Assembly: GCF_021391495.1 (NCBI RefSeq)
Contig: NZ_CP090063.1
Location: 992,001 to 1,056,000, forward strand
Origin: Amycolatopsis acidiphila
Lineage (GTDB): Bacteria > Actinomycetota > Actinomycetes > Mycobacteriales > Pseudonocardiaceae
DNA length: 64,000 nt
Reading direction: 5' to 3'
Shown here: piece by piece, positions 25,571 to 33,543 of the stretch
Layout: each line of letters begins with the position of its first letter
Numbering within the stretch: position 1 is the stretch's first letter
Translations under genes and position numbers: made by a program
Notes under the pieces: model-generated
Database searches by the model: none
The model's input: only the letters and a program-made list of their open reading frames with translations
What the model was told of the DNA's origin: nothing

Positions 25571-26431
25571 TCAGCGCAGGGTCGCCCGGGCCGCCGTGAG
25601 CGCCTGGCGGGCGTATCCGCCGCCGAACACCGCCGCGTGCATGAGCAGCGGAAACAGCTGGTGCAGCGGCACCCGGTCGCGCCAGCCGTCGGCCAGCGGG
25701 GCGCCCTCGTCCCGCGCGCCCTCGGCGTACCCGCCGAGGATGTGGCTCAGCTGCGAGGTGCCGAACAGCTGCAGCATGGCGAGGTCCCCTTCGCGGTGCC
25801 CGCCGTGCGCCGCCGGGTCGATCAGCCACACCCCGTCGCTCGCCCAGTGCACGTTGCCGCTCCAGGCGTCGCCGTGCACGCGGGCGGGCGGTTCCGGCGG
25901 CCCGCCGACCTCGCCCAGCCGGTCGCACAACTGCTCGAACAGCTGCGCCTCGTCCTTGCTGAACAGCTGCTGGTCCACGCAGTCGCGCAGGTACGGCAGG
26001 ATCCGGTGCTGCGCGTAGAAGGACGGCCAGTCGGGGCCGACCTCGTTGCGCATCGGCGCGACGCCCATCCACGCGTCGGCCGGACCGCCGGGCGGCGGAC
26101 TGCCGTACCCGTCGGCACCCCGCAGGTGCAGCTTCGCGAGCCTGCGGCCGAAGGTCTCCCCGGCCTCGGGGGAGGGCGAGGCGGGCGGGATGAACTGCAT
26201 GACCAGCCACTCGTCGTCGTACCCGTGCACCTGCGGCAACGGCACGTCGCCCGACTCGGCGAGCCACCGCAGCCCGGCGGCCTCGGCCGCGGTCGCACGC
26301 GGGCCGACGCCCTGCTTGGCGATCACGGCCTCGCCGCCGTCGAGGCTGACCAGGAAGATCGAGCCGCCCCACTGGCGGATCCCGGTGATCTCCCCGCCGC
26401 GCAACCGCTCGACGGCTTCGCGGGCATTCAC
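25571..26431 (-). CDS. Fructosamine kinase / aminoglycoside phosphotransferase-like protein
   Basis: 286 residues with the protein-kinase-like fold. GGSIFLVSLDGGEAVIAKQG (~18-37) carries the ATP-binding Lys, RVHGDAWSGNVHW near residue 195 is the catalytic loop (H-G-D-x-W-x-x-N), and WLIDPAAHGGHREGDLAML the metal-binding DPA segment. This pattern is that of the fructosamine kinase (PF03881) family, which repairs glycated lysines. GTG overlaps the micro-ORF stop (GTGA). It ends 23 nt before the SURF1 start. An antibiotic kinase role is less likely. Confidence 0.88.
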   Translation of the reverse strand: MNAREAVERLRGGEITGIRQWGGSIFLVSLDGGEAVIAKQGVGPRATAAEAAGLRWLAESGDVPLPQVHGYDDEWLVMQFIPPASPSPEAGETFGRRLAKLHLRGADGYGSPPPGGPADAWMGVAPMRNEVGPDWPSFYAQHRILPYLRDCVDQQLFSKDEAQLFEQLCDRLGEVGGPPEPPARVHGDAWSGNVHWASDGVWLIDPAAHGGHREGDLAMLQLFGTSQLSHILGGYAEGARDEGAPLADGWRDRVPLHQLFPLLMHAAVFGGGYARQALTAARATLR

Positions 26432-26544
26432 GGCCGGACCTGCGCGAGCAGACCCGGCATCGGGCGTTGCGGGCGGAACACCGGCGCCGCGATGGGTGCG
26501 CGGCACGTGTTGCCGCAGCACACGAAGCAGATGTGACTGATCAC
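26428..26544 (-). CDS. 38-residue micro-ORF resembling the PtpA phosphatase P-loop
   Basis: The ORF reads HICFVCCGNTCRAP followed by IAAPVF and ends AQVRP. Against the N-terminus of the adjacent PtpA it matches 20 of 35 aligned residues without a gap, including the CX5R loop (C9...R15). It lacks the rest of the phosphatase, including the DP loop aspartate. The GTG overlaps the ptpA stop (GTGA) and its TGA overlaps the kinase GTG (GTGA), so translation may be coupled across all three. It is either a truncated tandem duplicate (pseudogene) or a retained microprotein. Confidence 0.6.
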   Translation of the reverse strand: MISHICFVCCGNTCRAPIAAPVFRPQRPMPGLLAQVRP

Positions 26545-27029
26545 CCGTGCAGTGTGCCCAGGCCCCTTCGCGTCCAATCGAGCAGGCCGGGCATGGTGCG
26601 CTCGATCATGGCGAGCGCGTCCTCGAAGCCGTCTTCGCCGCCGTAGTACGGGTCCGGCACCTCCGCGCCTTCCGGGGCCGACGGGTCGAACTCGCGCAAC
26701 AGGCGCACGCGCGACGGGTCGTCGATCTTGCGGCGCAGATCGCGCAGGTGCCCGGCGTCGGCGGCGAGCAGCAGGTCCGCGCCGAGGTGCTCCCCGTCGA
26801 TCTGGGCGGCGACGTGCTTCCCGTCGTAGCCGTGCTGCTCCAGCGTCGCGAGCGCGCGGGCGTCGGCGGGCTCGCCGACGTGCCACGGCCCGATCCCGGC
26901 GCTGCTCACCCGTACCTGCCCGGCGAGGCCGTCGCGGCGCAGGTGCTCGCGGAACACGACGGCGGCCATGGGGGAGCGGCAGATGTTGCCGGAACAGACG
27001 AAGCAGACGTGCAGGGCAGGTTCGGTCAC
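26541..27029 (-). CDS. ptpA: PtpA-like low-molecular-weight protein-tyrosine phosphatase
   Basis: 162 residues. The phosphate-binding loop VCSGNICRSP (C12 to R18) opens the chain and DPYYGGEDGFEDAL near 127-140 supplies the catalytic aspartate. It dephosphorylates phosphotyrosine; the mycobacterial orthologue Rv2234 is exported into host cells, but no export signal is visible here. GTG at 27029; CACACT lies 7 nt upstream and could serve as a weak -10. It is followed at once by a truncated copy of its own N-terminus and by the fructosamine kinase-like gene, and is divergent from nif3. Confidence 0.92.
   Translation of the reverse strand: MTEPALHVCFVCSGNICRSPMAAVVFREHLRRDGLAGQVRVSSAGIGPWHVGEPADARALATLEQHGYDGKHVAAQIDGEHLGADLLLAADAGHLRDLRRKIDDPSRVRLLREFDPSAPEGAEVPDPYYGGEDGFEDALAMIERTMPGLLDWTRRGLGTLHG
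26551..26556 (-). promoter_or_regulatory. Possible -10 (CACACT) inside the ptpA 3' end
   Basis: CACACT followed by 6 nt and the micro-ORF GTG. The same GCACACTG string lies 7 nt before the ptpA GTG (27037-27042), so a start-proximal segment may have been duplicated with the coding part. The first T of TANNNT is missing, so promoter activity is uncertain. Confidence 0.3.
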
Positions 27030-27085
27030 GCCCGCCAGTGTGCCGCGTCCGTTTCGCGCCGGCCGTGCGACGTGCCCGCACGCTG

Positions 27086-27116
27086 TTGACCCGGCGCGCC
27101 GCGCTGGTGCGAAGAT
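27086..27116 (+). promoter_or_regulatory. Promoter of the nif3 operon
   Basis: TTGACC (27086-27091), a 19-nt spacer, and GAAGAT (27111-27116), then 6 nt to the ATG at 27123. The -35 matches consensus well, the -10 weakly; leaderless start predicted. Confidence 0.5.
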
Positions 27117-27122
27117 CCCCGT

Positions 27123-27938
27123 ATGCCCGCACTTTCGCAGATCATCGCCGTGATCGAGGACGCCTACCCGCCGGAGCTCGCCGAGAGCTGGGACGCGGTC
27201 GGGCTCGTCTGCGGTGACCCGGCGGAGGACGTGGACCGGGTACTGGTGTGCGTGGATCCTGTCGGGGCGACCGTCGACGAGGCGATCGAGCGCGGCGCCC
27301 AGCTGGTCGTCGCGCACCATCCGCTGCTGTTGCGCGGGGTGCACGGGGTCGCGGCGGACACGACCAAGGGCCGCCTGGTGCACCGGCTCATCCGCGCCGG
27401 GATCGCCCTCTACTGCGCGCACACCAACGCCGACTCCGCCGACCCCGGCGTCTCGGACGCGCTCGCCGGGGCGATCGGGCTGCGCGTGCTGCGCCCGCTG
27501 GACCCGAAGGGCGAGACCACCGGGATCGGCCGGATCGGCGAGCTGCCCGAGCCGGAGCCGTTCGCCGTGTTCGTCCAGCGGGTCGCGGAGGCCCTGCCGG
27601 AGACCGAGCCGGGCGTGCTCGGCGCCGGGGACCCGGACCGTCCGATCAGGACAGTCGCGGTGTCCGGCGGCGCGGGTGACGGCTACCTCGCGGCGGTCAC
27701 CGAAGCGGGGGTGGACGCCTACGTGACCGCGGACCTGCGCCATCACCCCGCCGGCGAGCACCTCGAAGCCGGCGGGCCCGCCCTGGTCGGCGTGACGCAC
27801 TGGGCGAGCGAATGGCCGTGGTGCGAGCAAGCCTCGGCGGTTCTGCGGAAGGCCTTTGCGGGTAACGTCGACATCCACGTGTCCACCCGTCGCACGGATC
27901 CGTGGACCATCCGAACCTCAAGGGAGCGCAACCAGTGA
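27123..27938 (+). CDS. Nif3-like dinuclear metal centre protein
   Basis: 271 residues. ESWDAVGLVCGDP at the start, LVVAHHPLLLRGV (~61-73), YCAHTNADSADPGV (~98-111) and the late HWASEWPW contain the His, Asp and Glu residues that bind the di-metal centre in the Nif3/YqfO/GTP cyclohydrolase 1 type 2 family. Enzymatic function is unsettled. The gene corresponds to Rv2230c and, as there, is followed by a zinc-ribbon protein and RNase HI/CobC. Stop overlaps the next GTG. Confidence 0.9.
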   Translation: MPALSQIIAVIEDAYPPELAESWDAVGLVCGDPAEDVDRVLVCVDPVGATVDEAIERGAQLVVAHHPLLLRGVHGVAADTTKGRLVHRLIRAGIALYCAHTNADSADPGVSDALAGAIGLRVLRPLDPKGETTGIGRIGELPEPEPFAVFVQRVAEALPETEPGVLGAGDPDRPIRTVAVSGGAGDGYLAAVTEAGVDAYVTADLRHHPAGEHLEAGGPALVGVTHWASEWPWCEQASAVLRKAFAGNVDIHVSTRRTDPWTIRTSRERNQ

Positions 27939-28672
27939 AGGCAGACCCCGCCGTCCAGCGTCAGCTGCTCGACCTCGCGAAGGTGGACGCCGAGCTGTCG
28001 CGTGTCGAGCACCGCCGCCGCACGCTGCCCGAGCTGGCCCAGATCGACGAGGCCGAGAAGCTGGTCCGCAACCTGCGGGACAAGCTCGTCTCGACCGAGG
28101 CCGCGGCATCGGACCTCGACCGCGAGATAGCGCGGCAGGAGAAGGAGATCGAGTCGGTCCGCGCCCGCGAGGAGCGCGACCGCAAGCTCCTGGAGTCCGG
28201 CTCGGTGCAGGCCAAGCAGATGAACGACATCCAGCACGAGCTGGAGACGCTCGCCCGCCGCCAGGCCGCACTCGAGGACGACCTGCTGGAGCTGATGGAG
28301 CGCCGGGAGGCGCTGGGGATGGACGCCCAGCGCACCGGTGCCGAGGTCGACAAGGCCGAGCAGGAGCTGGCCGACGCGCAGCGCCGCCGGGACGAGAGCT
28401 TCGCCGACTTCGACACCACGCAGGCCCGCCGCGAGGAGGACAGGGCCAAGCTGCTGCCGCGCTTCCCCGAGCCCCTGCTGAAGCTGTACGAGCGGGTGCG
28501 CGCGCACAAGGGCATCGGCGCGGCGCTGCTGCGGTCCCGCCGCTGCGGTGCCTGCCAGCTCGACATCGACCGCAACGCGATCTCGGAGATCAAGTCCGCC
28601 CCGGAGGACGCCGTCATCCAGTGCGAGAACTGTGGCGCGATCCTCGTGCGCACCCTGGAGTCGGGCCTGTGA
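27935..28672 (+). CDS. Coiled-coil zinc-ribbon protein (DUF164 / CT398 family)
   Basis: 245 residues. Residues ~10-170 form a long charged coiled-coil (EKLVRNLRDKLVSTEAAASDLDREIARQEKEIE and more). The C-terminus carries two CxxC pairs, CGAC and CENC ~24 residues apart, forming a zinc ribbon. Members bind nucleic acid or act as adaptors (HP0958 in flagellar regulation, CT398 in Chlamydia). GTG overlaps the nif3 stop and an AGGGAG lies 8 nt before it; the TGA overlaps the following gene. Equivalent to Rv2229c. Confidence 0.9.
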   Translation: MKADPAVQRQLLDLAKVDAELSRVEHRRRTLPELAQIDEAEKLVRNLRDKLVSTEAAASDLDREIARQEKEIESVRAREERDRKLLESGSVQAKQMNDIQHELETLARRQAALEDDLLELMERREALGMDAQRTGAEVDKAEQELADAQRRRDESFADFDTTQARREEDRAKLLPRFPEPLLKLYERVRAHKGIGAALLRSRRCGACQLDIDRNAISEIKSAPEDAVIQCENCGAILVRTLESGL

Positions 28673-29745
28673 AGGTGATCGTCGAGGCCGACGGCGGTTC
28701 GCGGGGCAACCCGGGGCCCGGCGGGTACGGCGCGGTGGTCAAGGACGCCGAGTCGGGCTCGGTCCTCGCGGAGCGCAAGGAAGGGCTCGGGGTCACGACG
28801 AACAACGTGGCCGAGTACACCGGCCTCGTCGCGGGGCTGACCGCGGCGGCCGAGCTCGGTGCGTCCACTGTGGACGTCCGGATGGACTCGAAGCTCGTCG
28901 TCGAGCAGATGTCCGGCCGGTGGAAGGTCAAGCACGCCGCGCTGCAGCCGCTCGCGGAGCAGGCGCGCGAGCTGGCGTCCCGGTTCGAGCGCGTGCGCTA
29001 CGAGTGGATCCCGCGCGCCCAGAACTCCCATGCCGACCGGCTGGCGAACGAGGCGATGGACGAGCAGGCCGCGCCCGCGCCCAGCTCGCCCGCCCGGTGG
29101 ACCGGTGCCCGCGGCAAGCCGACCAGGCTGTTGCTGCTGCGCCACGGCCAGACCGAGATGTCGGTCGACCGGCGCTACTCCGGGCGCGGCGACGTGCCGC
29201 TGACCGAGCTGGGCCGTCAGCAGGCGGCCGCCGCGGCGAAGCGGCTGGCCGCGATGCCGGAGGTCGTGGTCGGCGGCGAGCCCGCGCCGGTGATCGCCTC
29301 GCCGCTGACGCGGACGAAGCAGACCGCGCAGGCGGTGGCGGACGCGATCGGCGCGCGGCTGGAGACCAGCCAGGGTTTGCTGGAGACCGACTTCGGCCAG
29401 TGGGAGGGCCTGACCTTCGCCGAGGCCGCCGAGCGGGATCCGGAGCTGCACGGGCGGTGGATCCGCGACGTGTCCGTGCCGCCGCCGGGCGGGGAGAGCT
29501 TCGAGCTGGTGCACCGTCGCGTGCTGAAGGTGCGTGACGAGCTGGTCGAGACCTACGCCGGGCGGACGGTGGTGGTGGTCAGCCACGTGACGCCGATCAA
29601 GTCGCTGCTGAGGCTGGGCCTGGACGCCGGGCCGTCCCTGCTGTTCCGGCTGCACCTGGACCTGGCGAGCCTGTCGGTCGTGGAGTTCTACCCGGACGGC
29701 AACGCCTCGGTGCGGCTCGTCAACGACACCTGCCACCTGGGGTAG
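28669..29745 (+). CDS. Bifunctional RNase HI / CobC-like phosphatase
   Basis: 358 residues. The N-terminal RNase HI domain (1-~135) begins VIVEADGGSRGNPGPGGYG, with the Asp of ADGG, the Glu of NNVAEYTGL and the Asp of VRMDSKLVVEQM as metal ligands. The C-terminal histidine phosphatase domain (~150-358) has LLRHGQTE and VVSHVTPIKSL. The fusion is typical of actinobacteria (Rv2228c): the first half degrades RNA in RNA:DNA hybrids, the second is alpha-ribazole phosphatase-like, linking to cobalamin synthesis. GTGA overlap with the zinc-ribbon gene; ends 1 nt from a convergent permease. Confidence 0.95.
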   Translation: MKVIVEADGGSRGNPGPGGYGAVVKDAESGSVLAERKEGLGVTTNNVAEYTGLVAGLTAAAELGASTVDVRMDSKLVVEQMSGRWKVKHAALQPLAEQARELASRFERVRYEWIPRAQNSHADRLANEAMDEQAAPAPSSPARWTGARGKPTRLLLLRHGQTEMSVDRRYSGRGDVPLTELGRQQAAAAAKRLAAMPEVVVGGEPAPVIASPLTRTKQTAQAVADAIGARLETSQGLLETDFGQWEGLTFAEAAERDPELHGRWIRDVSVPPPGGESFELVHRRVLKVRDELVETYAGRTVVVVSHVTPIKSLLRLGLDAGPSLLFRLHLDLASLSVVEFYPDGNASVRLVNDTCHLG

Positions 29746-29746
29746 C

Positions 29747-30979
29747 TCACAGCACCAGCCACAACGCCACCACGGAGGCGGCCAGCGTCACCGGGACGGT
29801 GAGGGCGCCGAGGCGCAGGAAGTCGCGCCAGCGCGGAGGCTCGCCCGCGCCCGTCAGGACCCGGCGCCACAGCAGGGTCGCCAGCGAACCCAGGTAGGTG
29901 GCGTTCGGGCCGAGGTTCACCCCCAGCAGCACCGCCAGCAGCGTCCCCGCCGCGGGATGCGGGCCCAGCACCGACAACAGCAGCAGCGTGGCCGGGAGGT
30001 TGTTGACCAGGTTCGCCAGCACGGCGGCGAGCAGCGCGGTCAGCAGCAGCTCCGGCAGGCTCGTGCCGTCCGGCAGCAACGCCCGCAGCGGCTCGCCGAG
30101 CAGGTGCCGCGAAACCGCCTCCACCACGACCGCGAGCCCGAGCACGAACAGGCACAGCAGCGGGTTCGCCTCGACGATGAGGGTCCGCACCCGCACGCGC
30201 CGCGCCGAGAGGGCCCGCGCGGCGAGCACCACCGCCGCGATCGCCGCGATCACCACCGGTTCGACGTGCACCAGCGGCGCCACCCCGAACCCGGCCAGGG
30301 TCACCCCCAGCACCACCAGCGCGAACACCGGGGTCGGCGGGATCTCCCCGGCCTCGGCGCCGGCTCGCCCGCGCAGGTCGCGCGCGAAGAACCGCAGGAA
30401 CACCCCCAGCTCGACGGCGATCGTCACGAGCCACGGCAACGCCATCAACGCCGTGAACCCCACGAAGCTCAGCCCGGACGCGGAGAACGCGAGCAGGTTC
30501 GTCAGGTTCGACACGGGCAGCAGCGTGGACGCCGAGTTCGACAGGTGCGCACATGCGTAGAGATGCGGCCGCGGCGGCAGCTCCAGCCGTTTCGCCGTCA
30601 GGAACACGACCGGCGTCAGCAGCACGACCGTCGCATCGAGGCTCAGCACCGCGGTGGTCGCGGCGGCCGCCGCGAAGGTCAGCACCAGCAGCCGTCGCGG
30701 CCGGCCCCGGCTGGCTACCGCCAGCCGGGCGCCGAGCCAGGAGAACACGCCGTCGAGGTCGGCCAGGTGGGCGAGCAGCAGGATCGCGGCGAGGAAGCCG
30801 AGCGTCGGCAGGATGGTGCGGGCCTGCTGCCAGGCGTCCGGTACGGAGAGCCAGCCCGCGAGCAGGACGATCGCCGCCGCGGGCAGGGCGAGCGTCGCCT
30901 CGGGCAGCCCGCGCGGGCGCGCGGTGGCGAACGCCAGCACGGCGACCAGGAGCCCCAGACTCCCGCCCGCCGCCAGCAC
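29747..30979 (-). CDS. ArsB/NhaD-SLC13-like anion permease
   Basis: 410 residues, ~11 helices. HLSNSASTLLPVSNLTNLLAF and ANLVNNLPATLLLL repeat the N-P-S/T-N loops of the ion transporter superfamily (ArsB, CitM, NhaD), with GVNLGPNATYLGSLATLLW following the second. Topology suggests Na+ or H+-coupled anion transport; arsenite export is possible but no ars genes are nearby. GTG lies 6 nt after TAGCGT. The gene is divergent from rnpB, with 58 bp between. Confidence 0.83.
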   Translation of the reverse strand: MLAAGGSLGLLVAVLAFATARPRGLPEATLALPAAAIVLLAGWLSVPDAWQQARTILPTLGFLAAILLLAHLADLDGVFSWLGARLAVASRGRPRRLLVLTFAAAAATTAVLSLDATVVLLTPVVFLTAKRLELPPRPHLYACAHLSNSASTLLPVSNLTNLLAFSASGLSFVGFTALMALPWLVTIAVELGVFLRFFARDLRGRAGAEAGEIPPTPVFALVVLGVTLAGFGVAPLVHVEPVVIAAIAAVVLAARALSARRVRVRTLIVEANPLLCLFVLGLAVVVEAVSRHLLGEPLRALLPDGTSLPELLLTALLAAVLANLVNNLPATLLLLSVLGPHPAAGTLLAVLLGVNLGPNATYLGSLATLLWRRVLTGAGEPPRWRDFLRLGALTVPVTLAASVVALWLVL

Positions 30980-30985
30980 GCGCCC

Positions 30986-30991
30986 ACGCTA
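30986..30991 (-). promoter_or_regulatory. -10 element TAGCGT for the anion permease
   Basis: Minus-strand TAGCGT, 6 nt, GTG at 30979; leaderless prediction. Confidence 0.6.
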
Positions 30992-31026
30992 ACCGACACG
31001 CCTGCCGGGCCGCCGGGTGAACCGTC

Positions 31027-31032
31027 TACCCT
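31027..31032 (+). promoter_or_regulatory. -10 element TACCCT for rnpB
   Basis: TACCCT lies 5 nt before the paired 5' end of RNase P RNA at 31038, consistent with transcription starting at the mature 5' end. No strong -35 is seen. Confidence 0.55.
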
Positions 31033-31037
31033 GGTCG

Positions 31038-31454
31038 GGCGGACGAGTTGGCCGGGCGGCCGCGAGGGCGCGAGCCTTCGAGGAAAGTCCGGACTCCGCA
31101 GGGCAGGGTGGTTGCTAACGGCAACCCGGGGCGACCCGCGGGACAGTGCCACAGAAAACAGACCGCCCCAGCTCCGCCGGTGCCTCTGGCGCCGGCGGGC
31201 GCGCTTGGGGTAAGGGTGAAACGGTGGTGTAAGAGACCACCAGCATCCCGGGCGACCGGGGTGGCTCGGTAAACCCCACCCGGAGCAAGGCCAAGAGGGC
31301 ACCTGCACGGTGCCTGCGCAGGCGTTCGAGGGCTGCCCGCCCGATGCCTGCGGGTAGGCCGCTCGAGCCTGCCGGCAACGGCAGGCCTAGATGGATGGCC
31401 GCCACCGCGCCTCGGCGCGGGACAGGATCCGGCTTACAAGCCAACTCGTCCGCC
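31038..31454 (+). ncRNA. rnpB: RNase P RNA, bacterial class A
   Basis: About 417 nt. The ends form a perfect 15-bp P1 helix (GGCGGACGAGTTGGC at 31038-31052 with its complement at 31440-31454). Universally conserved cores are present in order: GAGGAAAGTCCGGACTCC near 31079, ACAGTGCCACAGAAAAC near 31143, a GTGAAACGGT segment near 31216 followed by GTAAGAGACCACC, GCCAAGAGGG near 31291, and GGATCCGGCTTACA near 31426. This ribozyme matures the 5' ends of tRNAs. Exact ends could differ by a few nucleotides. Confidence 0.97.
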
Positions 31455-31498
31455 TTCATGAACCGCGAAAGGCGGCTCCGCCACTGCACGGCATCGCC

Positions 31499-31504
31499 TA
31501 AGGT
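31499..31504 (+). promoter_or_regulatory. -10 element TAAGGT for the SCO6745-like gene
   Basis: TAAGGT, 7 nt, GTG at 31512; leaderless prediction, 45 nt after the end of rnpB. Confidence 0.6.
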
Positions 31505-31511
31505 GACGGGC

Positions 31512-32384
31512 GTGGAGAGCGAAGAAGCCCGCGCGCTGGCGTTCAAGTGCCACCGCGTCCTCGACCCGCTGCATTCGGCGATCTATTTCGCCCCGCAGGC
31601 CGACGAGCGGCTCGCCACCACCGGGCTCCGCCCGGGGCGGATGACGTACTTCGCCAGCCGTTCGGCGCCGATGGGCGCGGTCACCGCCGGCACGGTCGCC
31701 GCCACCTTCTACAACTTCAACCCCACCCTCGTCGCGAAGCACATCCCGCGCGCCTGGACACTCGCCACCCCGGCCGAGGTGCTCGACGCGCGCCTGGAAG
31801 CGGCCGACACCGTGCTGCGCCGCCTGCTCGGCGACGCGGTGTCGTCCACCGAGCTCGCCGAGGCAGCCGAACTCGCCCGCGAAGCCAGTGACGCCTGCAC
31901 GCCGGAGGGGCGCCCGCTCTACGCCGCGCACGCCGGCCTCGACTGGCCGTCCGAACCGCATCTCGTGCTCTGGCACGCGGTCACGCTGCTGCGGGAGTAC
32001 CGCGGTGACGGGCACATCGCCGCGCTCGTGGTCAACGGCGTCGGCGGGCTCGAAGCGCTGATCACCCACACCGCCACCGGTAAGGGCTTTCTCCCCGCCG
32101 CCGCGAAGGCCACCCGGGGCTGGTCCGACGAAGAGTGGGACGAGGCCTGCACGCGGCTGCGGGCCGACGGCGTGCTCGACGCCGAGGGCGGCCTGACCGA
32201 GCAGGGACGCGCCCTGCGGGAGCGCGTCGAGGACCAGACCAACGCGGCGGCGTGCGCGCCCTGGCGGCATCTCGGCGCGGAGAAGGCGGCCCGGCTGCAC
32301 GAGCTGGGCCGCGGGCTGAGCCGGGCGGCCGTTGCCGCCGGCGCGTTTCCGGGCTCCGGGGTCTTCGCCGCGCCGCGTGGCTGA
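31512..32384 (+). CDS. SCO6745-family protein
   Basis: 290 residues, largely helical, no signal peptide. It resembles an actinobacterial family named after SCO6745: HRVLDPLHSAIYFAPQADERL near the start, RMTYFASRSAPMGAVTAGTVAATFYNFNP, and a C-terminal winged-helix-like segment GWSDEEWDEACTRLRADGVLDAEGGLTEQGRALRERVEDQT. The tail motif suggests DNA or ligand binding of the MarR/HTH kind, but function is not known. GTG start follows the -10 at 7 nt. No operon partner; 447 bp without a gene follow. Confidence 0.8.
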   Translation: MESEEARALAFKCHRVLDPLHSAIYFAPQADERLATTGLRPGRMTYFASRSAPMGAVTAGTVAATFYNFNPTLVAKHIPRAWTLATPAEVLDARLEAADTVLRRLLGDAVSSTELAEAAELAREASDACTPEGRPLYAAHAGLDWPSEPHLVLWHAVTLLREYRGDGHIAALVVNGVGGLEALITHTATGKGFLPAAAKATRGWSDEEWDEACTRLRADGVLDAEGGLTEQGRALRERVEDQTNAAACAPWRHLGAEKAARLHELGRGLSRAAVAAGAFPGSGVFAAPRG

Positions 32385-32831
32385 GATGCACGGAAAGTGA
32401 CGACGACGGGGATGCGTTCATGCGTCCGGTAACCGAGTCATGATCAACTATGCCGGGCGGCCGGTCATCGTCGGGTAGAACTCTTGCCTCCGAACGGGTC
32501 ATGCCACACTATGACCGCCGGAAATCGAGCGGCGGTTCGACCAACCCAGAGTGAGCAGACCGCTCGCCGACGGGTGAGTTCGCACCCAAACTACGAAATA
32601 CGGGTGGACGGGGTTAATCCTGAGCGGCCTTGCAACGATGATGGAGGGCGACGAGTTCAGGGAGAGTGGCCGTACTGTGCCTGGTGAGGATCGATTGCCT
32701 TTGACGGAGAGCACTTTGACCGTCACGGGTAGTCACGTCATGATGATGTAGACCAGACCGGACAAGCTCAGCCCCGTGGGCCCGCCCGGCGAGACCCACC
32801 CGACCACACTCCTCGCACCCGGGAGTACGCG
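32385..32831 (+). other. 447-bp gene-free leader region of the T4SS-like operon
   Basis: No convincing ORF. The sequence is visibly less GC-rich than the surroundings. It holds an inverted repeat GGTCAT-N8-ATGACC (32497-32516), a similar string TCATGATCAACTATG near 32437, and two TTGAC-type boxes (TTGACG 32701-32706; TTGACC 32716-32721) with GATGAT-like sequence 20 nt after the second. It probably contains the promoter and control sites of the following operon; none can be assigned firmly. Confidence 0.6.
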
Positions 32832-33098
32832 ATGACCATGATGACGCTTGTGCAGCACCTCGCACAGGGCGAGATCAAGACACGAGGCGTCCAGCAGTGG
32901 ATGCTCGACAACGTTATCCCGCTGGTACTGCTGGCCGTCGCGTTGCTGCTGCTCTGGCTGGGCGGCGGTAAGGGCGACAACGCCGGTGTCATGCGCCGGC
33001 TGGCGGGCGTCGTGATCGCACTGGCGATCATCGGCCTGGCCGTCAGCGGGCTCGGCGTGAACGTCGGCGAATGGATCGCCGGCCTGTTCACGGGCTGA
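32832..33098 (+). CDS. Small membrane protein, first gene of the T4SS-like operon
   Basis: 88 residues with two hydrophobic helices (~27-45 and ~57-80) separated by a short basic loop (GGGKGDNAGVMRR). A position at the head of a VirB4-containing operon and the size fit small pilin-like or TcpD-like membrane components of Gram-positive conjugation systems, but sequence alone does not prove this. The ATG has GGGAG 6 nt upstream. Followed 10 nt later by a second small membrane protein. Confidence 0.72.
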   Translation: MTMMTLVQHLAQGEIKTRGVQQWMLDNVIPLVLLAVALLLLWLGGGKGDNAGVMRRLAGVVIALAIIGLAVSGLGVNVGEWIAGLFTG

Positions 33099-33108
33099 CG
33101 GGGACCTC

Positions 33109-33540
33109 GTGCGGATTCGAACCGATGACGAGGTCTACCGGGTCGACGCGGTGTGGCTCGGCCCGCCGAAGGCGACGTTCCCCTGGCGCGCCCGGTACGT
33201 CGCGTGGGGTGTCGGCATCGCGGTCTTCCTGGTGGTGCTGACCGTCGAGCGGCAGCTCGGCGTCGGGTTCGGATTCTTCTCCACCGCGTGGGCGTTCATC
33301 GCCACGATCTTGATCACCAGGCTGATCACGAGAAAGATCAGTCACGAGCGCCCGCTCGGCGCGGTGTTCACGATGTGGCTACGGGAGCTGCACGCACCGC
33401 GGGAGAGACCACGCGGTGACGGTGGCGCCGTCACCGCCGCCAAGCTCCGGGTCCGCCCGCAGCGTCCGTTGCCCAGGAACAAACGCACTGACAGGTCCCG
33501 AGCACGCCGTGGCCGCGGCGCGGTCTCGGCGAGGAGGTAG
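33109..33540 (+). CDS. Small membrane protein (TcpE/PrgI-like by position)
   Basis: 143 residues. Two membrane helices (~28-46 and ~53-70) follow a short cytoplasmic N-terminus; the C-terminal ~60 residues are very Arg-rich and probably cytoplasmic. In Gram-positive T4SS loci a two-helix protein of this kind (PrgI/TcpE) is encoded just before the VirB4-like ATPase, as here. The GTG at 33109 has a weak ribosome site. Its last codons AGG AGG TAG also form the Shine-Dalgarno of the next gene. Confidence 0.7.
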   Translation: MRIRTDDEVYRVDAVWLGPPKATFPWRARYVAWGVGIAVFLVVLTVERQLGVGFGFFSTAWAFIATILITRLITRKISHERPLGAVFTMWLRELHAPRERPRGDGGAVTAAKLRVRPQRPLPRNKRTDRSRARRGRGAVSARR

Positions 33541-33543
33541 CTG

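Noticed and set aside
31072..31272. Small ORFs within rnpB
   Set aside because: The interval folds as RNase P RNA with all conserved cores; ORFs there are incidental.
32484..32687. 67-codon ORF in the leader of the T4SS-like operon
   Set aside because: No ribosome site, unusual codon use for this genome, and no recognisable domain.
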